A program made the position numbers and the translations under genes. A stretch of DNA of 12,469 bases from an uncultured Labedella sp. (GTDB lineage Bacteria > Actinomycetota > Actinomycetes > Actinomycetales > Microbacteriaceae), in the NCBI GenBank assembly GCA_934636065.1, contig CAKTZW010000021.1:1-12469 (forward strand). Reading direction: 5' to 3'. The notes under the pieces were generated by a model, which was not told the DNA's origin, ran no database searches, and worked only from the letters and a program-made list of their open reading frames with translations. Shown in pieces: positions 1 through 5,984 of this stretch (position 1 is the first letter of the stretch; the number at the start of each line of letters is the position of its first letter).

Positions 1-71
1 AGTTCATCGTCCGCGGCAGCACTGCGCCGCTCCGGGGGCAGAGCGCTCCGTCGGCCGTCGGCGCCGAGTGA
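1..71 (+). CDS. C-terminal end of an unidentified protein (partial)
   Basis: Reading from base 3, the plus strand gives 22 codons ending FIVRGSTAPLRG...SAVGAE and a TGA at 69-71. Every one of these codons except two ends in G or C, which is the codon signature of real genes in this window; the other plus frames are poorer. The gene enters from the left edge, so its start and function cannot be seen. The tail is Ala/Gly/Ser/Pro-rich and shows no motif. It would run convergently towards the TetR-type gene whose stop lies at 163. With so little sequence, a chance open frame cannot be excluded. Confidence 0.4.
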   Translation, partial: FIVRGSTAPLRGQSAPSAVGAE

Positions 72-162
72 GCTCCCACTCCGTCGGGCACGGAATCGAC
101 GGTCGAAAGCAACCACTCGATAGGGCGGCCGTGCGCGCGCACGACGACGCGGGGCTGAGTGG
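72..162. other. convergent intergenic gap with short palindrome
   Basis: This 91-bp gap separates two converging gene ends. It contains a perfect 14-bp GC palindrome at 130-143 (CGTGCGCGCGCACG). The palindrome is too short and too close to simple CG repetition to call a terminator with confidence, and no T-run follows it on either strand. Confidence 0.25.
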
Positions 163-739
163 TCAGCCCGCTCCGAGCGCGAGCACCTCTCGGAAGGCGG
201 CGCGGCACTCGCGAACGAGGTCCGCGGGGGTGCGTGCGCGCAACCGACCCGTCTCGTAGCACGCGAGAGCGACCCGCGCGGCGAGCGCGGCGGTGGCCTC
301 GGTCGCACCCCGGTGCCGGAGCAATTCGCCGAGCTTCGAGCCCATCTGCTGGTTCTTGAGGGCATCGCGAGCGCTGAGCTCCACGTGGCGCTCCAGCAGC
401 TCCGCCCGACGCGCGAAGGCGTCCGGGTCGGAGGCGGCGAACGCGCAGAGGTCGAGCACGATCGGCCGCAGCTGCTCGACGGCGTCGTGAAGCGTCCGTG
501 CCGCGGGCGCGTCGTCCTCGCGGGCCCCGTCGATCGCGTCGAGCATCGCCTGCTCCTTCGCGAAGACGACCTCCGACTTGTCGCCGAAATAGCGGAAGAA
601 CGTGGTCCTACCCACCTCGGCGCGAGCGGCGATGTCGGTCACGGAGACGGCGTCGAATCCCCGCTGAGCGAAGAGCTCGTCGGCCGCATCGACGATGCGC
701 TGTAGCGCCGCGCGCTGCTTCCGCCCGACGAGGGAGTCG
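163..739 (-). pseudogene. TetR-family transcriptional regulator, 5' end missing
   Basis: This is a TetR/AcrR-type repressor: an N-terminal helix-turn-helix DNA-binding domain followed by an all-helical ligand-binding domain. The HTH is clear: VTDIAARAEVGRTTFFRYFG, then DKSEVVFAKEQ. The first usable start is GTG at 642, giving 159 aa, which would begin in the middle of the HTH. In-frame codons upstream of that GTG plainly continue the family pattern (RKQRAALQRIVDAADELF, then AQRGFDAVS), so coding sequence reaches about 735-750. No ATG, GTG, TTG or CTG exists there before the in-frame TAG at 778-780. The gene has therefore lost its start codon and perhaps a few N-terminal residues. It stands head to head with a SnoaL-like gene that is also missing its front, so one deletion may have removed both 5' ends and the shared promoter. 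A product started at GTG 642 would lack helix 1 and should not bind DNA normally. The stop is TGA at 163-165. Confidence 0.8.
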
Positions 740-1057
740 CTGGAGCGACTCGGCGAGCTCTTCGTGCCCGACGCCGTCTACGACATGCGTGCCTCCGGCA
801 TGGGCGTCTTCGACGGAATGGAGGCCATCAGCGCGGCCGCCGCACGGATGAACGCGAGTGGCCGCGCGCCGCGCGCGCACTTCATCACCAACATCATCGC
901 CACCGAGACCGGCGACGGGACGGCGAGCGCGCGATCGAGATGCCTCATGATCATGCACGACGGTTCTCTTCATGCGGTCGACTACGCCGACGAGCTCCGA
1001 CGTCACGACGGTCGATGGCTCATCAGCCGCCGTCTCATCACGCCGATCGGGGAGTGA
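695..1057 (+). pseudogene. SnoaL/NTF2-like domain protein, N-terminus replaced
   Basis: The frame reads ...LERLGELFVPDAVYDMRASG, then MGVFDGMEAI, later AHFITNIIATETGDGTA and DGRWLISRRLI. This is the pattern of SnoaL-like (NTF2-fold) proteins, small cone-shaped proteins that act as polyketide cyclases, dehydratases or unassigned ligand binders. Full-length members usually have about 130-150 residues and begin with helices that are absent here. Family-like sequence starts only at about 740. The ATG at 695 opens a 120-codon frame whose first 15 or so residues (MRCSAARCFRPTR) are antisense TetR codons, so that ATG is probably not the native start. The missing N-terminal helices make normal folding doubtful. 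Stop at 1055-1057. The call to family is good; the claim of inactivity is inference. Confidence 0.72.
734..751. repeat. 18-bp perfect palindrome at the TetR/SnoaL junction
   Basis: GAGTCGCT-GG-AGCGACTC is an inverted repeat with 8-bp arms and a 2-base centre. It lies exactly where the coding similarity of the minus-strand TetR gene and the plus-strand SnoaL gene meet. Both reading frames run through it. It could be a leftover operator half, a hairpin that promoted a deletion, or a coincidence of coding sequence. Confidence 0.6.
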
Positions 1058-1108
1058 GGGACGCCCGTTCGCCTCGGGGGAGGTGACTCCTCGGCTCGTC
1101 GCTCCGGG

Positions 1109-1510
1109 TCAGTGGCCCCAGTAGCGAGCCACGACCGTCAGCAGTGCGCGTGCCGACTCTGCGTCCGATTCGACGGTGATCGTGCGCGGGTCCCACAGGT
1201 GCCCGGGAATCTTCACCGTCTCGTCGACCCCCATCGCTGCGGCGAGCTCGAGCGGTGTCTGACCGGGTTCGGGTCGGACGACGATCTCCCACCAGCACCC
1301 GCCCGACGCGCAGAGCTCCTCCTGACCCACGATGGTGGCGCCGGCGGGGACGGGAGGGGTCGACGAGGCGGGCGGCACATCGCCCTCCTCGGCTCCGGTG
1401 AAGAGCAGCACCAGACACAGGGCGTAGAGGGGGAGGGCGACCGCCAGGAGGACCGCGACGACGACGAGCGCGCGGAGCGCGTTCCGCTTCGTTCGAGAAA
1501 TCGTCGGCAT
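1109..1510 (-). CDS. small membrane-anchored protein of unknown function
   Basis: This gene encodes 133 aa. A basic N-terminus (MPTISRTKRN) precedes one strongly hydrophobic segment at about residues 12-38 (ALVVVAVLLAVALPLYALCL), which should be a membrane anchor or uncleaved signal. A Pro/Ser/Thr-rich linker at about 41-57 leads to an extracytoplasmic domain of about 75 residues. Two cysteines in LCASGGCWWE (C67 and C72) could form a disulfide outside the cell. I do not recognise the family and assign no function. The ATG at 1510 has no clear ribosome-binding site, but TAGGTT lies exactly six bases upstream (1522-1517), which suits a leaderless transcript. High GC at third positions supports a real gene. 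Its stop faces the SnoaL-like gene 51 bp away. Confidence 0.82.
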   Translation of the reverse strand: MPTISRTKRNALRALVVVAVLLAVALPLYALCLVLLFTGAEEGDVPPASSTPPVPAGATIVGQEELCASGGCWWEIVVRPEPGQTPLELAAAMGVDETVKIPGHLWDPRTITVESDAESARALLTVVARYWGH

Positions 1511-1522
1511 GCGTCGAACCTA
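1511..1522 (-). promoter_or_regulatory. leaderless -10 element of the membrane protein gene
   Basis: On the minus strand TAGGTT (1522-1517) fits the actinobacterial -10 consensus TANNNT and is followed by six bases and then ATG at 1510. Transcription would start at or next to the A of the start codon. No good -35 was seen. Confidence 0.45.
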
Positions 1523-1834
1523 GCGCGGCCGGATCCCGGGGCCGAGTCCCTTCTCCCGACGCCCCGCTCTCGGCAATGTCACGAGCTCGCCCGGCGGCTC
1601 GCAGCGGAGCCGGCCCGCGTGAGCCGGGGCGGTGTTCGATCGCTTCGTCGAGGTCACCGCTCACCGGCCGGACTGGGTGGTCGCGACGGACGGCACCCAC
1701 CTGCTGCTGAGCGACTCCGCGTCCGACTCGAACCGCGAACCGGCAGGACGAGGCTGTGCGCCGTCAAGGAGCGCACGTCACGAGCGGCGTGCGGCGCCAT
1801 CATCCAGGCCCTCCACGAGGCGAAGGGGGAACCG
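1523..1834. other. intergenic stretch, possible decayed ORF
   Basis: No convincing gene lies between the membrane-protein promoter and the end of the hydrolase gene. The plus strand holds a GTG at 1632 followed by about 34 codons (FDRFVEVTAHRPDWVVATDG, then THLLLSD) that nearly all end in G or C. After about 1735 the frame loses this bias and becomes Arg/Ser-rich like an antisense frame. It may be a relic of a deleted gene, but I recognise no family and see no ribosome-binding site. No RNA gene or repeat was found. Confidence 0.3.
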
Positions 1835-2785
1835 CTACAAGGCGGCGGTCCTCGGAATCGCGCGCTCGTCGCTGGACACTCTGCCGGTCTCGTCTCCCGC
1901 CGCCGCGTCGACCCGCCCGACGAAGTCGAGCAGCACGTTCGCCAGCCGCTCGGGCGCCTCCTGGGCGACGAGGTGACCGACGCCGTCGATGTGGGCAGCG
2001 GTCGGCTCGGTCGCGCTCACCTGCCGCAGGCTGTTCGCCGTGAAGGGCGCGTTCGGCCCGTCGACTGCGAGCACGGGCATCGGGAGCGGCCGTGCCTCGG
2101 CGAGAGCCCGCGTCCGGCCCTCATCGGTGAAGAGGGACCGGTAGAGGCCGGCGGTGCCGTGCCACGCGTCGGGTCCCGTATAGGTGCGGACGAACTCGTC
2201 GACGTCAGCCGGCGTCACACTCTCGGGAGTCGCGCCCATGACGTCGTAGGCCCACCGCAGCAGGTCGCGCTCGTGCCCTCCGAGCAGCAGCTCCGGAATG
2301 CCCGGGGTGCCGAGGAAGCCGAGGTGCCAGGATCCGCCGTTGTTCACATCGGCCAGCAGCTCGAGGCCGAAGCCGGCGAACGTCGTCTCGACTCCGGTGA
2401 AGCTCAGCACCTGGCCCGGATGGGTCGCGGCGAAGGCGAGGGCCGCTCCGCCGCTGATGTCCTGGGCGAGGAGGTGCACGGGTCCGACGTCGAGGTGCGC
2501 GACGAGCGCGTGGAGGTCGTCCGCGAACGCCGCCTCCGTGTAGTCGTGGGACGGGTCGTGACTCGAATCGCCGAAGCCGCGAAGGTCGAGGGCGACGACG
2601 CGATGCGTCGCGGCGAGCAGCGGGATGAGGCCGCGGAAGGCCCACCAGGTCTCGGGCCACCCGTGGACGAGGAGGATCGGGGAGCCCGTCGTCCCCGCGG
2701 TGACGTAGTGCAGGGAGACGTCCTCGCGATCAAGGCGGTGGTGCGCGAGGCCCGGTGGGGTGCTGAGGTCGGGGGCGATGATCAT
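1835..2785 (-). CDS. alpha/beta-fold hydrolase, epoxide hydrolase-like
   Basis: The product has 316 aa and the alpha/beta-hydrolase core. Strand 3 ends in the oxyanion motif HGWPE (41-45). VVALDLRGFGDSS follows at 63-75. The nucleophile elbow is AQDISGG with Asp109 in the nucleophile position, and the catalytic His lies in DGVGHLVAQEAPE near the C-terminus. An Asp nucleophile after an HGxP motif is typical of epoxide hydrolases and haloalkane dehalogenases rather than serine esterases, so a small epoxide-type substrate is plausible; the exact substrate cannot be read. No signal peptide is seen, so it should be cytoplasmic. An earlier in-frame start exists, but the ATG at 2785 is preferred: GAAGGAG sits six bases before it, and earlier codons lie in the promoter and antisense to marR. 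It is divergent from the MarR gene, its likely regulator. Stop TAG at 1835-1837. Confidence 0.88.
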   Translation of the reverse strand: MIIAPDLSTPPGLAHHRLDREDVSLHYVTAGTTGSPILLVHGWPETWWAFRGLIPLLAATHRVVALDLRGFGDSSHDPSHDYTEAAFADDLHALVAHLDVGPVHLLAQDISGGAALAFAATHPGQVLSFTGVETTFAGFGLELLADVNNGGSWHLGFLGTPGIPELLLGGHERDLLRWAYDVMGATPESVTPADVDEFVRTYTGPDAWHGTAGLYRSLFTDEGRTRALAEARPLPMPVLAVDGPNAPFTANSLRQVSATEPTAAHIDGVGHLVAQEAPERLANVLLDFVGRVDAAAGDETGRVSSDERAIPRTAAL

Positions 2786-2813
2786 GACTGCTCCTTCAAG
2801 AATGACAACGCGG

Positions 2814-2851
2814 TTGACAATCAAAGTAGGCAACCGGGATGTCAAAGTCAA
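2814..2851. promoter_or_regulatory. candidate MarR operator (TTGAC/GTCAA repeats)
   Basis: TTGACA at 2814-2819 and TGTCAA at 2840-2845 form an inverted repeat 20 bases apart. Inside it, TTGACAATCAA (2814-2824) is itself symmetric (TTGA-N3-TCAA), and a second GTCAA follows at 2847-2851. The cluster covers the hydrolase promoter and ends ten bases before the marR -10. This is a typical place for a MarR dimer to repress both divergent genes. Binding is inferred. Confidence 0.45.
2823..2851 (-). promoter_or_regulatory. promoter of the hydrolase gene
   Basis: On the minus strand, TTGACT (2851-2846) and TACTTT (2828-2823) are separated by 17 bases, a sound -35/-10 pair about 40 bases before the ATG at 2785. 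The leader includes the GAAGGAG ribosome-binding site. The MarR-type repeats overlap this promoter. Confidence 0.5.
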
Positions 2852-2860
2852 GCCGACTCG

Positions 2861-2872
2861 TATGATGGGGGC
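2861..2872 (+). promoter_or_regulatory. leaderless -10 element of the MarR gene
   Basis: TATGAT (2861-2866) is followed by exactly six bases and then ATG at 2873. This is the spacing of a leaderless actinobacterial transcript. The GGGGG in between is too close to the ATG to act as a ribosome-binding site. No clear -35 was seen. Confidence 0.55.
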
Positions 2873-3346
2873 ATGACACGTTCGGGGGCCGATCTCGCGC
2901 TGCTCCTGCTCGCCGGATTCCGCACGTTCGCCGATCGGGGGACCGATGCTCTCGCACACCGGGGCTTCGAGGACGTGCGTCCCACGCACGACTTCGCCCT
3001 CCGCGCCGTCGCCGCGGGAGCGGACACGCCATCGGAACTCGCGCGACGGCTCTCGGTCACGCGCCAGGCAGCCGCGAAGACGATCGCGACGCTCGAGGAG
3101 CGGCGGTACATCGAGCGAGCGCCCGATCCGCGGGACGGCCGCCGGCTCCGTCTCACGATCACGGACCGCGGGGCCGAGCTCATGCGAACCGGCGACGCCG
3201 TCTTCGCGGAGCTGCGGTCGCAGTGGGAGGAGCAGGTCGGTGCCGGCCGCGTCGCGGAGATCGAGGACGCGCTGCGCGCGCTCATCGGCGACGGCGTCCT
3301 GTCCGTCGACTCGCCCGACTGGTCGACGCGCGACCTCGAGGCCTAG
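2873..3346 (+). CDS. MarR-family transcriptional regulator
   Basis: The product is a 157-aa winged-helix repressor. The HTH runs at about residues 52-76 (TPSELARRLSVTRQAAAKTI), followed by the wing with the family signature DPRDGRRLRLTITDRG (85-100). Helices on both sides form the dimer interface. MarR proteins bind short palindromes as dimers and are released by small aromatic or reactive ligands. Being divergent from the epoxide hydrolase-like gene with operator-like repeats between, it probably represses that gene and itself, sensing a substrate of the hydrolase. Translation from ATG 2873 appears leaderless. Its stop TAG (3344-3346) shares the palindrome CTAG with the stop of the converging lacI-type gene, so the two genes overlap by four bases. 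Confidence 0.9.
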   Translation: MTRSGADLALLLLAGFRTFADRGTDALAHRGFEDVRPTHDFALRAVAAGADTPSELARRLSVTRQAAAKTIATLEERRYIERAPDPRDGRRLRLTITDRGAELMRTGDAVFAELRSQWEEQVGAGRVAEIEDALRALIGDGVLSVDSPDWSTRDLEA

Positions 3347-4416
3347 TCGGCCGGATTCGCCGCCGAGCTCTCCGTCGGATCGCTCACAGTGGGGGTCTCG
3401 TGCTCACCGCACGATGCGCGGAGAACGAGGTCGCCCGAGAACAACCGGTGCCGACGCTCCTCGGGAGCCGCGCGATCGAGCAGGGCGGCGACCGATGCGT
3501 CGGCCATCTCCTCGATCGGCTGGCGCACGGAGGTGAGGGCCGGCCAGGAGTACTCCGCCTCCCACGACCCGTCGAACGACACGATCGCGACCTGCTCGGG
3601 GATCGCGACGGCCCGTTCGTGCAGGGCGCGCAGCACGCCGAGCGCGATGAGGTCTGAGGCGGCGAACACGGCGGCCGGCCGGGGGTCGAGGGTCGCCAGC
3701 TCGAGTCCGGCGCGATACCCGCTCCGCCGCGTGTAGGCGCTCTCGAACGACGGTCCCGCCTCGACACCGAGCCGCTCGCACGCGTCGCGCCACCCGCGAT
3801 AGCGCGGCTCGCGCTCGTCCACCTCGCCGATGAAGGCGATGCGGCGGTGCCCGTGTGAGGCGAGATGCTCGGTCGCGAGGACCGCGCCGCCGTAGAGGTC
3901 GACTCCGAGACTCTCGATCCCGGGCTGCTCGTGAACCGTGTTGAGCTGCAGCCACGGGATGCCGATGCGATCGATCGACGCGGGGTCGAGCGAGCCGTCG
4001 CCGGGGACGATGAGCACTCCGTCGACCTGACGGGTGGCGAAGTCGTTGAGCCGCGTGACGACGGCCGCCTGGTCCGGCGAGGTCGGTGTCATGTAGAGGG
4101 CGTAGCCGCGGCGTCGCGCGGCCGCCTCGACGGCGTTCGTGAACTCCGTGAAGAACGGGTTCGCGAACACCGGATCGGGGCCGTCCGGCATGATGAGACC
4201 GAGCGTCCGGGACGACCCCGACTTGAGGGCCCGCGCCGACTGGTTCGGCTGGTACCCGAGCTCCGCGACGGCCCGCAGGACGCGCTCGGCGGTCGCCGCC
4301 GCGACGGGCGCTCCGCCGTTGAGCGTGTAGGTGACGACAGCGTCGCTCACTCCCGCGCGACGGGCCACGTCCGCGCGGGTCGCCCGTCGGCCGCGTCCGG
4401 TAGCAGGCTCCCGCAT
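3343..4416 (-). CDS. LacI-family transcriptional regulator
   Basis: The product has 357 aa, the usual length for the family. The N-terminal HTH is TRADVARRAGVSDAVVTYTL (13-32), followed by NGG and the hinge region NQSARALKSGSS (58-69), which in this family inserts a Leu into a central CpG of the operator. From about residue 70 a periplasmic-binding-protein fold follows (RTLGLIMPD...), with the PAAVFAASDLIALGVLRAL and VAIVSFDGS segments that line the sugar site. It should bind DNA until a sugar or sugar derivative induces release. The two TTTACCCGAGTNAA operators in the 5770-5984 region both have the expected CpG centre and are its likely targets. ATG 4416 is chosen over GTG 4431 because GAGAGGG lies about eight bases before it. 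No copy of the operator precedes its own gene, so autoregulation is not evident. Confidence 0.92.
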   Translation of the reverse strand: MREPATGRGRRATRADVARRAGVSDAVVTYTLNGGAPVAAATAERVLRAVAELGYQPNQSARALKSGSSRTLGLIMPDGPDPVFANPFFTEFTNAVEAAARRRGYALYMTPTSPDQAAVVTRLNDFATRQVDGVLIVPGDGSLDPASIDRIGIPWLQLNTVHEQPGIESLGVDLYGGAVLATEHLASHGHRRIAFIGEVDEREPRYRGWRDACERLGVEAGPSFESAYTRRSGYRAGLELATLDPRPAAVFAASDLIALGVLRALHERAVAIPEQVAIVSFDGSWEAEYSWPALTSVRQPIEEMADASVAALLDRAAPEERRHRLFSGDLVLRASCGEHETPTVSDPTESSAANPAD

Positions 4417-4462
4417 CCCCGTCCCTCTCACGTCGGCCCCAGTATGTCACGGCGCCGGGCGT

Positions 4463-4512
4463 CGCCCTCCTCGTCCGCTCGCCGGGAGGAGGGCGAGCGG
4501 ACGGCGAGGGCG
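4463..4512 (-). terminator. stem-loop after the oxidoreductase gene
   Basis: A perfect 12-bp stem (CGTCCGCTCGCC at 4472-4483 with GGCGAGCGGACG at 4492-4503, 8-base loop) is extended by a 7-bp outer stem (4463-4469 with 4506-4512) across a small internal loop. It begins seven bases after the oxidoreductase stop. No U-run follows, as is common in high-GC actinobacteria. It probably ends or protects the oxidoreductase transcript before the lacI gene. Confidence 0.55.
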
Positions 4513-4518
4513 CGGACG

Positions 4519-5769
4519 TTACTCGTGCTGCGACGCGGGTGCCCCCGCGGTGACGCCGGGGAGTTCGGCAGGGGCGTCACCGAAGTCGGGGATGGGGAGT
4601 CGCTCGCCCCCGCGCAGGGCCGACTCGTGGGCGACCTGGCCCGGCAGGGTGAAGCGCGCGGCGACCCACGCGTTGACGGTGGGGATCGTGCGGTCGTTCA
4701 CCGCGCGGACGAAGTCGTCGACGAGCAACTGGTGAGCGCCCTCGTGACCGTTCGGGGCGACCTCGAAGGAACTCGGAAGGCGCCCGATGAGGTCGTCGTG
4801 CACGGGTGCGTGGCCCGAGACGAACGCCTCCCGGAGCGCCGGTGCGACGTCGGCGAGCAGGGGATCGTCGAGCGAGAGGGTCGGACGCGTCGCGATCTCG
4901 TCGGACACGTCGGTCGCCCCCTCCTTCGTCTGCCAGATCGACGTCGTCGCCAGCTGTTCGAAGCTGCCGTCGGTTCCGAAGAAGGAGAACCGGCTCTCGC
5001 GGAGCTGGGAGGGGTATCCGACCCGCCGGAACTCGTTGATCCGCATCGACCCGCCGCCCGACAGCTCGAAGAGCGCCGTCGCGTTCGAGAAGTCGTTGCC
5101 GAACATGCTCACGCCGCGGTCGAAGACGCCGTCGTTCGACTCGTCGCGCACGCCGATGCAGCTCACGCTCGTCGCATGCGCCGGCAGTGCGCCGAGCACG
5201 CCGCCGATCGAGTGCGTCGGGTACCACATGGGCGGGTAGCTCGCCGTGGCGCGCCAGTCCTCGCCGCCGCTGAAGCGGTAGGCGTCGTAGAAGCCGAGGT
5301 CCATGTCGTGCAGGTAGTCACCCTCGGCGTAGAAGACGCGCCCGAGGCTTCCGTCCGCGAGGCGCTTGCGGGCGAAGACGGTCGCCGGGTTGTAGTAGCT
5401 CGTCTCGCCCATCATGTAGGTGAGGCCGGTCTCCCGGACGGCGTCGATGATCTCCCCGATCTCCGTCTGGGAGACCGCCATCGGCACCGCGGAGTAGACG
5501 TGCTTGCCGGCCCGCAGGGCCTGCACGACGAGGGGACCGTGCGTCCAGCGCTGGGTGAAAATCGCGACGGCGTCGATGCCGTCGTCCTCGAGCATCGCCT
5601 CGAAGCTGTCTCGCGTTCCGGCAAGCCCGACGTCGGCCACGAGTTTCTCGGCGCGGCCGTCGATCACGTCCGTCGCGTAGATCTCGGAGATGCCCGGGTG
5701 CAGCTGGAACAGGGAGGCGAAGTGGGCGGAGAACTGGCCCGCGCCCACCATGCCGAGGGTGAATGTCAT
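4519..5769 (-). CDS. Gfo/Idh/MocA-family oxidoreductase
   Basis: The product has 416 aa. The N-terminal Rossmann fold starts at residue 3 with TLGMVGAGQFSAHFASL, giving the NAD(P)-binding motif GxGxxxA-like at 6-15. VQALRAGKHVYSAVPMA (82-98) is the place where classical members carry the EKP motif. Here the lysine is absent (SAVPMA), seen also in some subgroups of the family. The C-terminal alpha/beta domain includes MWYPTHSIGGVLG (181-193), with His186 a likely catalytic or substrate-binding residue. Such enzymes oxidise or reduce sugars, inositols or their derivatives. Beside a LacI regulator and a sugar importer, it probably converts the imported sugar. ATG 5769 is chosen because the Rossmann motif follows at once and AAGGAC lies about nine bases upstream; earlier in-frame codons run through the promoter and operators. 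Stop TAA at 4521-4519. Substrate not determinable from sequence. Confidence 0.9.
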   Translation of the reverse strand: MTFTLGMVGAGQFSAHFASLFQLHPGISEIYATDVIDGRAEKLVADVGLAGTRDSFEAMLEDDGIDAVAIFTQRWTHGPLVVQALRAGKHVYSAVPMAVSQTEIGEIIDAVRETGLTYMMGETSYYNPATVFARKRLADGSLGRVFYAEGDYLHDMDLGFYDAYRFSGGEDWRATASYPPMWYPTHSIGGVLGALPAHATSVSCIGVRDESNDGVFDRGVSMFGNDFSNATALFELSGGGSMRINEFRRVGYPSQLRESRFSFFGTDGSFEQLATTSIWQTKEGATDVSDEIATRPTLSLDDPLLADVAPALREAFVSGHAPVHDDLIGRLPSSFEVAPNGHEGAHQLLVDDFVRAVNDRTIPTVNAWVAARFTLPGQVAHESALRGGERLPIPDFGDAPAELPGVTAGAPASQHE

Positions 5770-5841
5770 GTTCGTGGGTCCTTCATGATTTGGCCGGGGC
5801 AGGTCATCGAGGCGTCCCGGCGGTGGCGCCGATGACTTGGG

Positions 5842-5870
5842 AGTATTGCATTCCGGTTTACCCGAGTCAA
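5842..5870 (-). promoter_or_regulatory. promoter of the oxidoreductase gene
   Basis: On the minus strand TTGACT (5870-5865) and AATACT (5847-5842) are 17 bases apart, about 75 bases before the ATG at 5769. The -35 lies inside the operator at 5855-5872, so repressor binding should block it. Confidence 0.5.
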
Positions 5871-5872
5871 CC
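5855..5872. promoter_or_regulatory. LacI-type operator 1 (oxidoreductase side)
   Basis: GGTTTACCC/GAGTCAACC is an 18-bp imperfect palindrome with a central CpG; seven of nine positions pair. It shares the core TTTACCCGAGTNAA with the second operator 67 bp away (centre to centre). It overlaps the -35 of the oxidoreductase promoter. Confidence 0.65.
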
Positions 5873-5910
5873 CGCGTGATCCCTGCCGTCATCACGCGCG
5901 GACACGACTC

Positions 5911-5939
5911 TTGCGGCCCGCACTTTACTCGGGTAAAGT
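5911..5939 (+). promoter_or_regulatory. promoter of the ABC importer operon
   Basis: TTGCGG (5911-5916) and TAAAGT (5934-5939) are separated by 17 bases. The -10 is the right half of the operator at 5922-5939, a classic repressible arrangement. A GAAGGA ribosome-binding site at 5972-5977 precedes the ATG at 5985. Confidence 0.55.
5922..5939. promoter_or_regulatory. LacI-type operator 2 (importer side)
   Basis: ACTTTACTC/GGGTAAAGT is an 18-bp palindrome with only one mismatched pair and a central CpG, as expected of LacI-family sites. Its reverse complement carries the core TTTACCCGAGTAAA, matching operator 1. It covers the spacer and -10 of the importer promoter. Confidence 0.75.
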
Positions 5940-5984
5940 CCCCGGCACCGCCATCCCGGCGACCCCACACCGAAGGAATCGACG

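Noticed and set aside
1112..3346. 744-codon plus-strand open frame ending in the MarR gene
   Set aside because: Only the last 157 codons (from ATG 2873) are real. The rest is antisense to the membrane protein and hydrolase genes and is Arg/Gly/Glu-rich, as expected of a stop-free shadow frame in high-GC DNA.
3865..5835. 656-codon plus-strand open frame over lacI and the oxidoreductase
   Set aside because: It is antisense to two well-recognised genes, is dominated by Arg, Asp, Glu and Val, and shows no domain.
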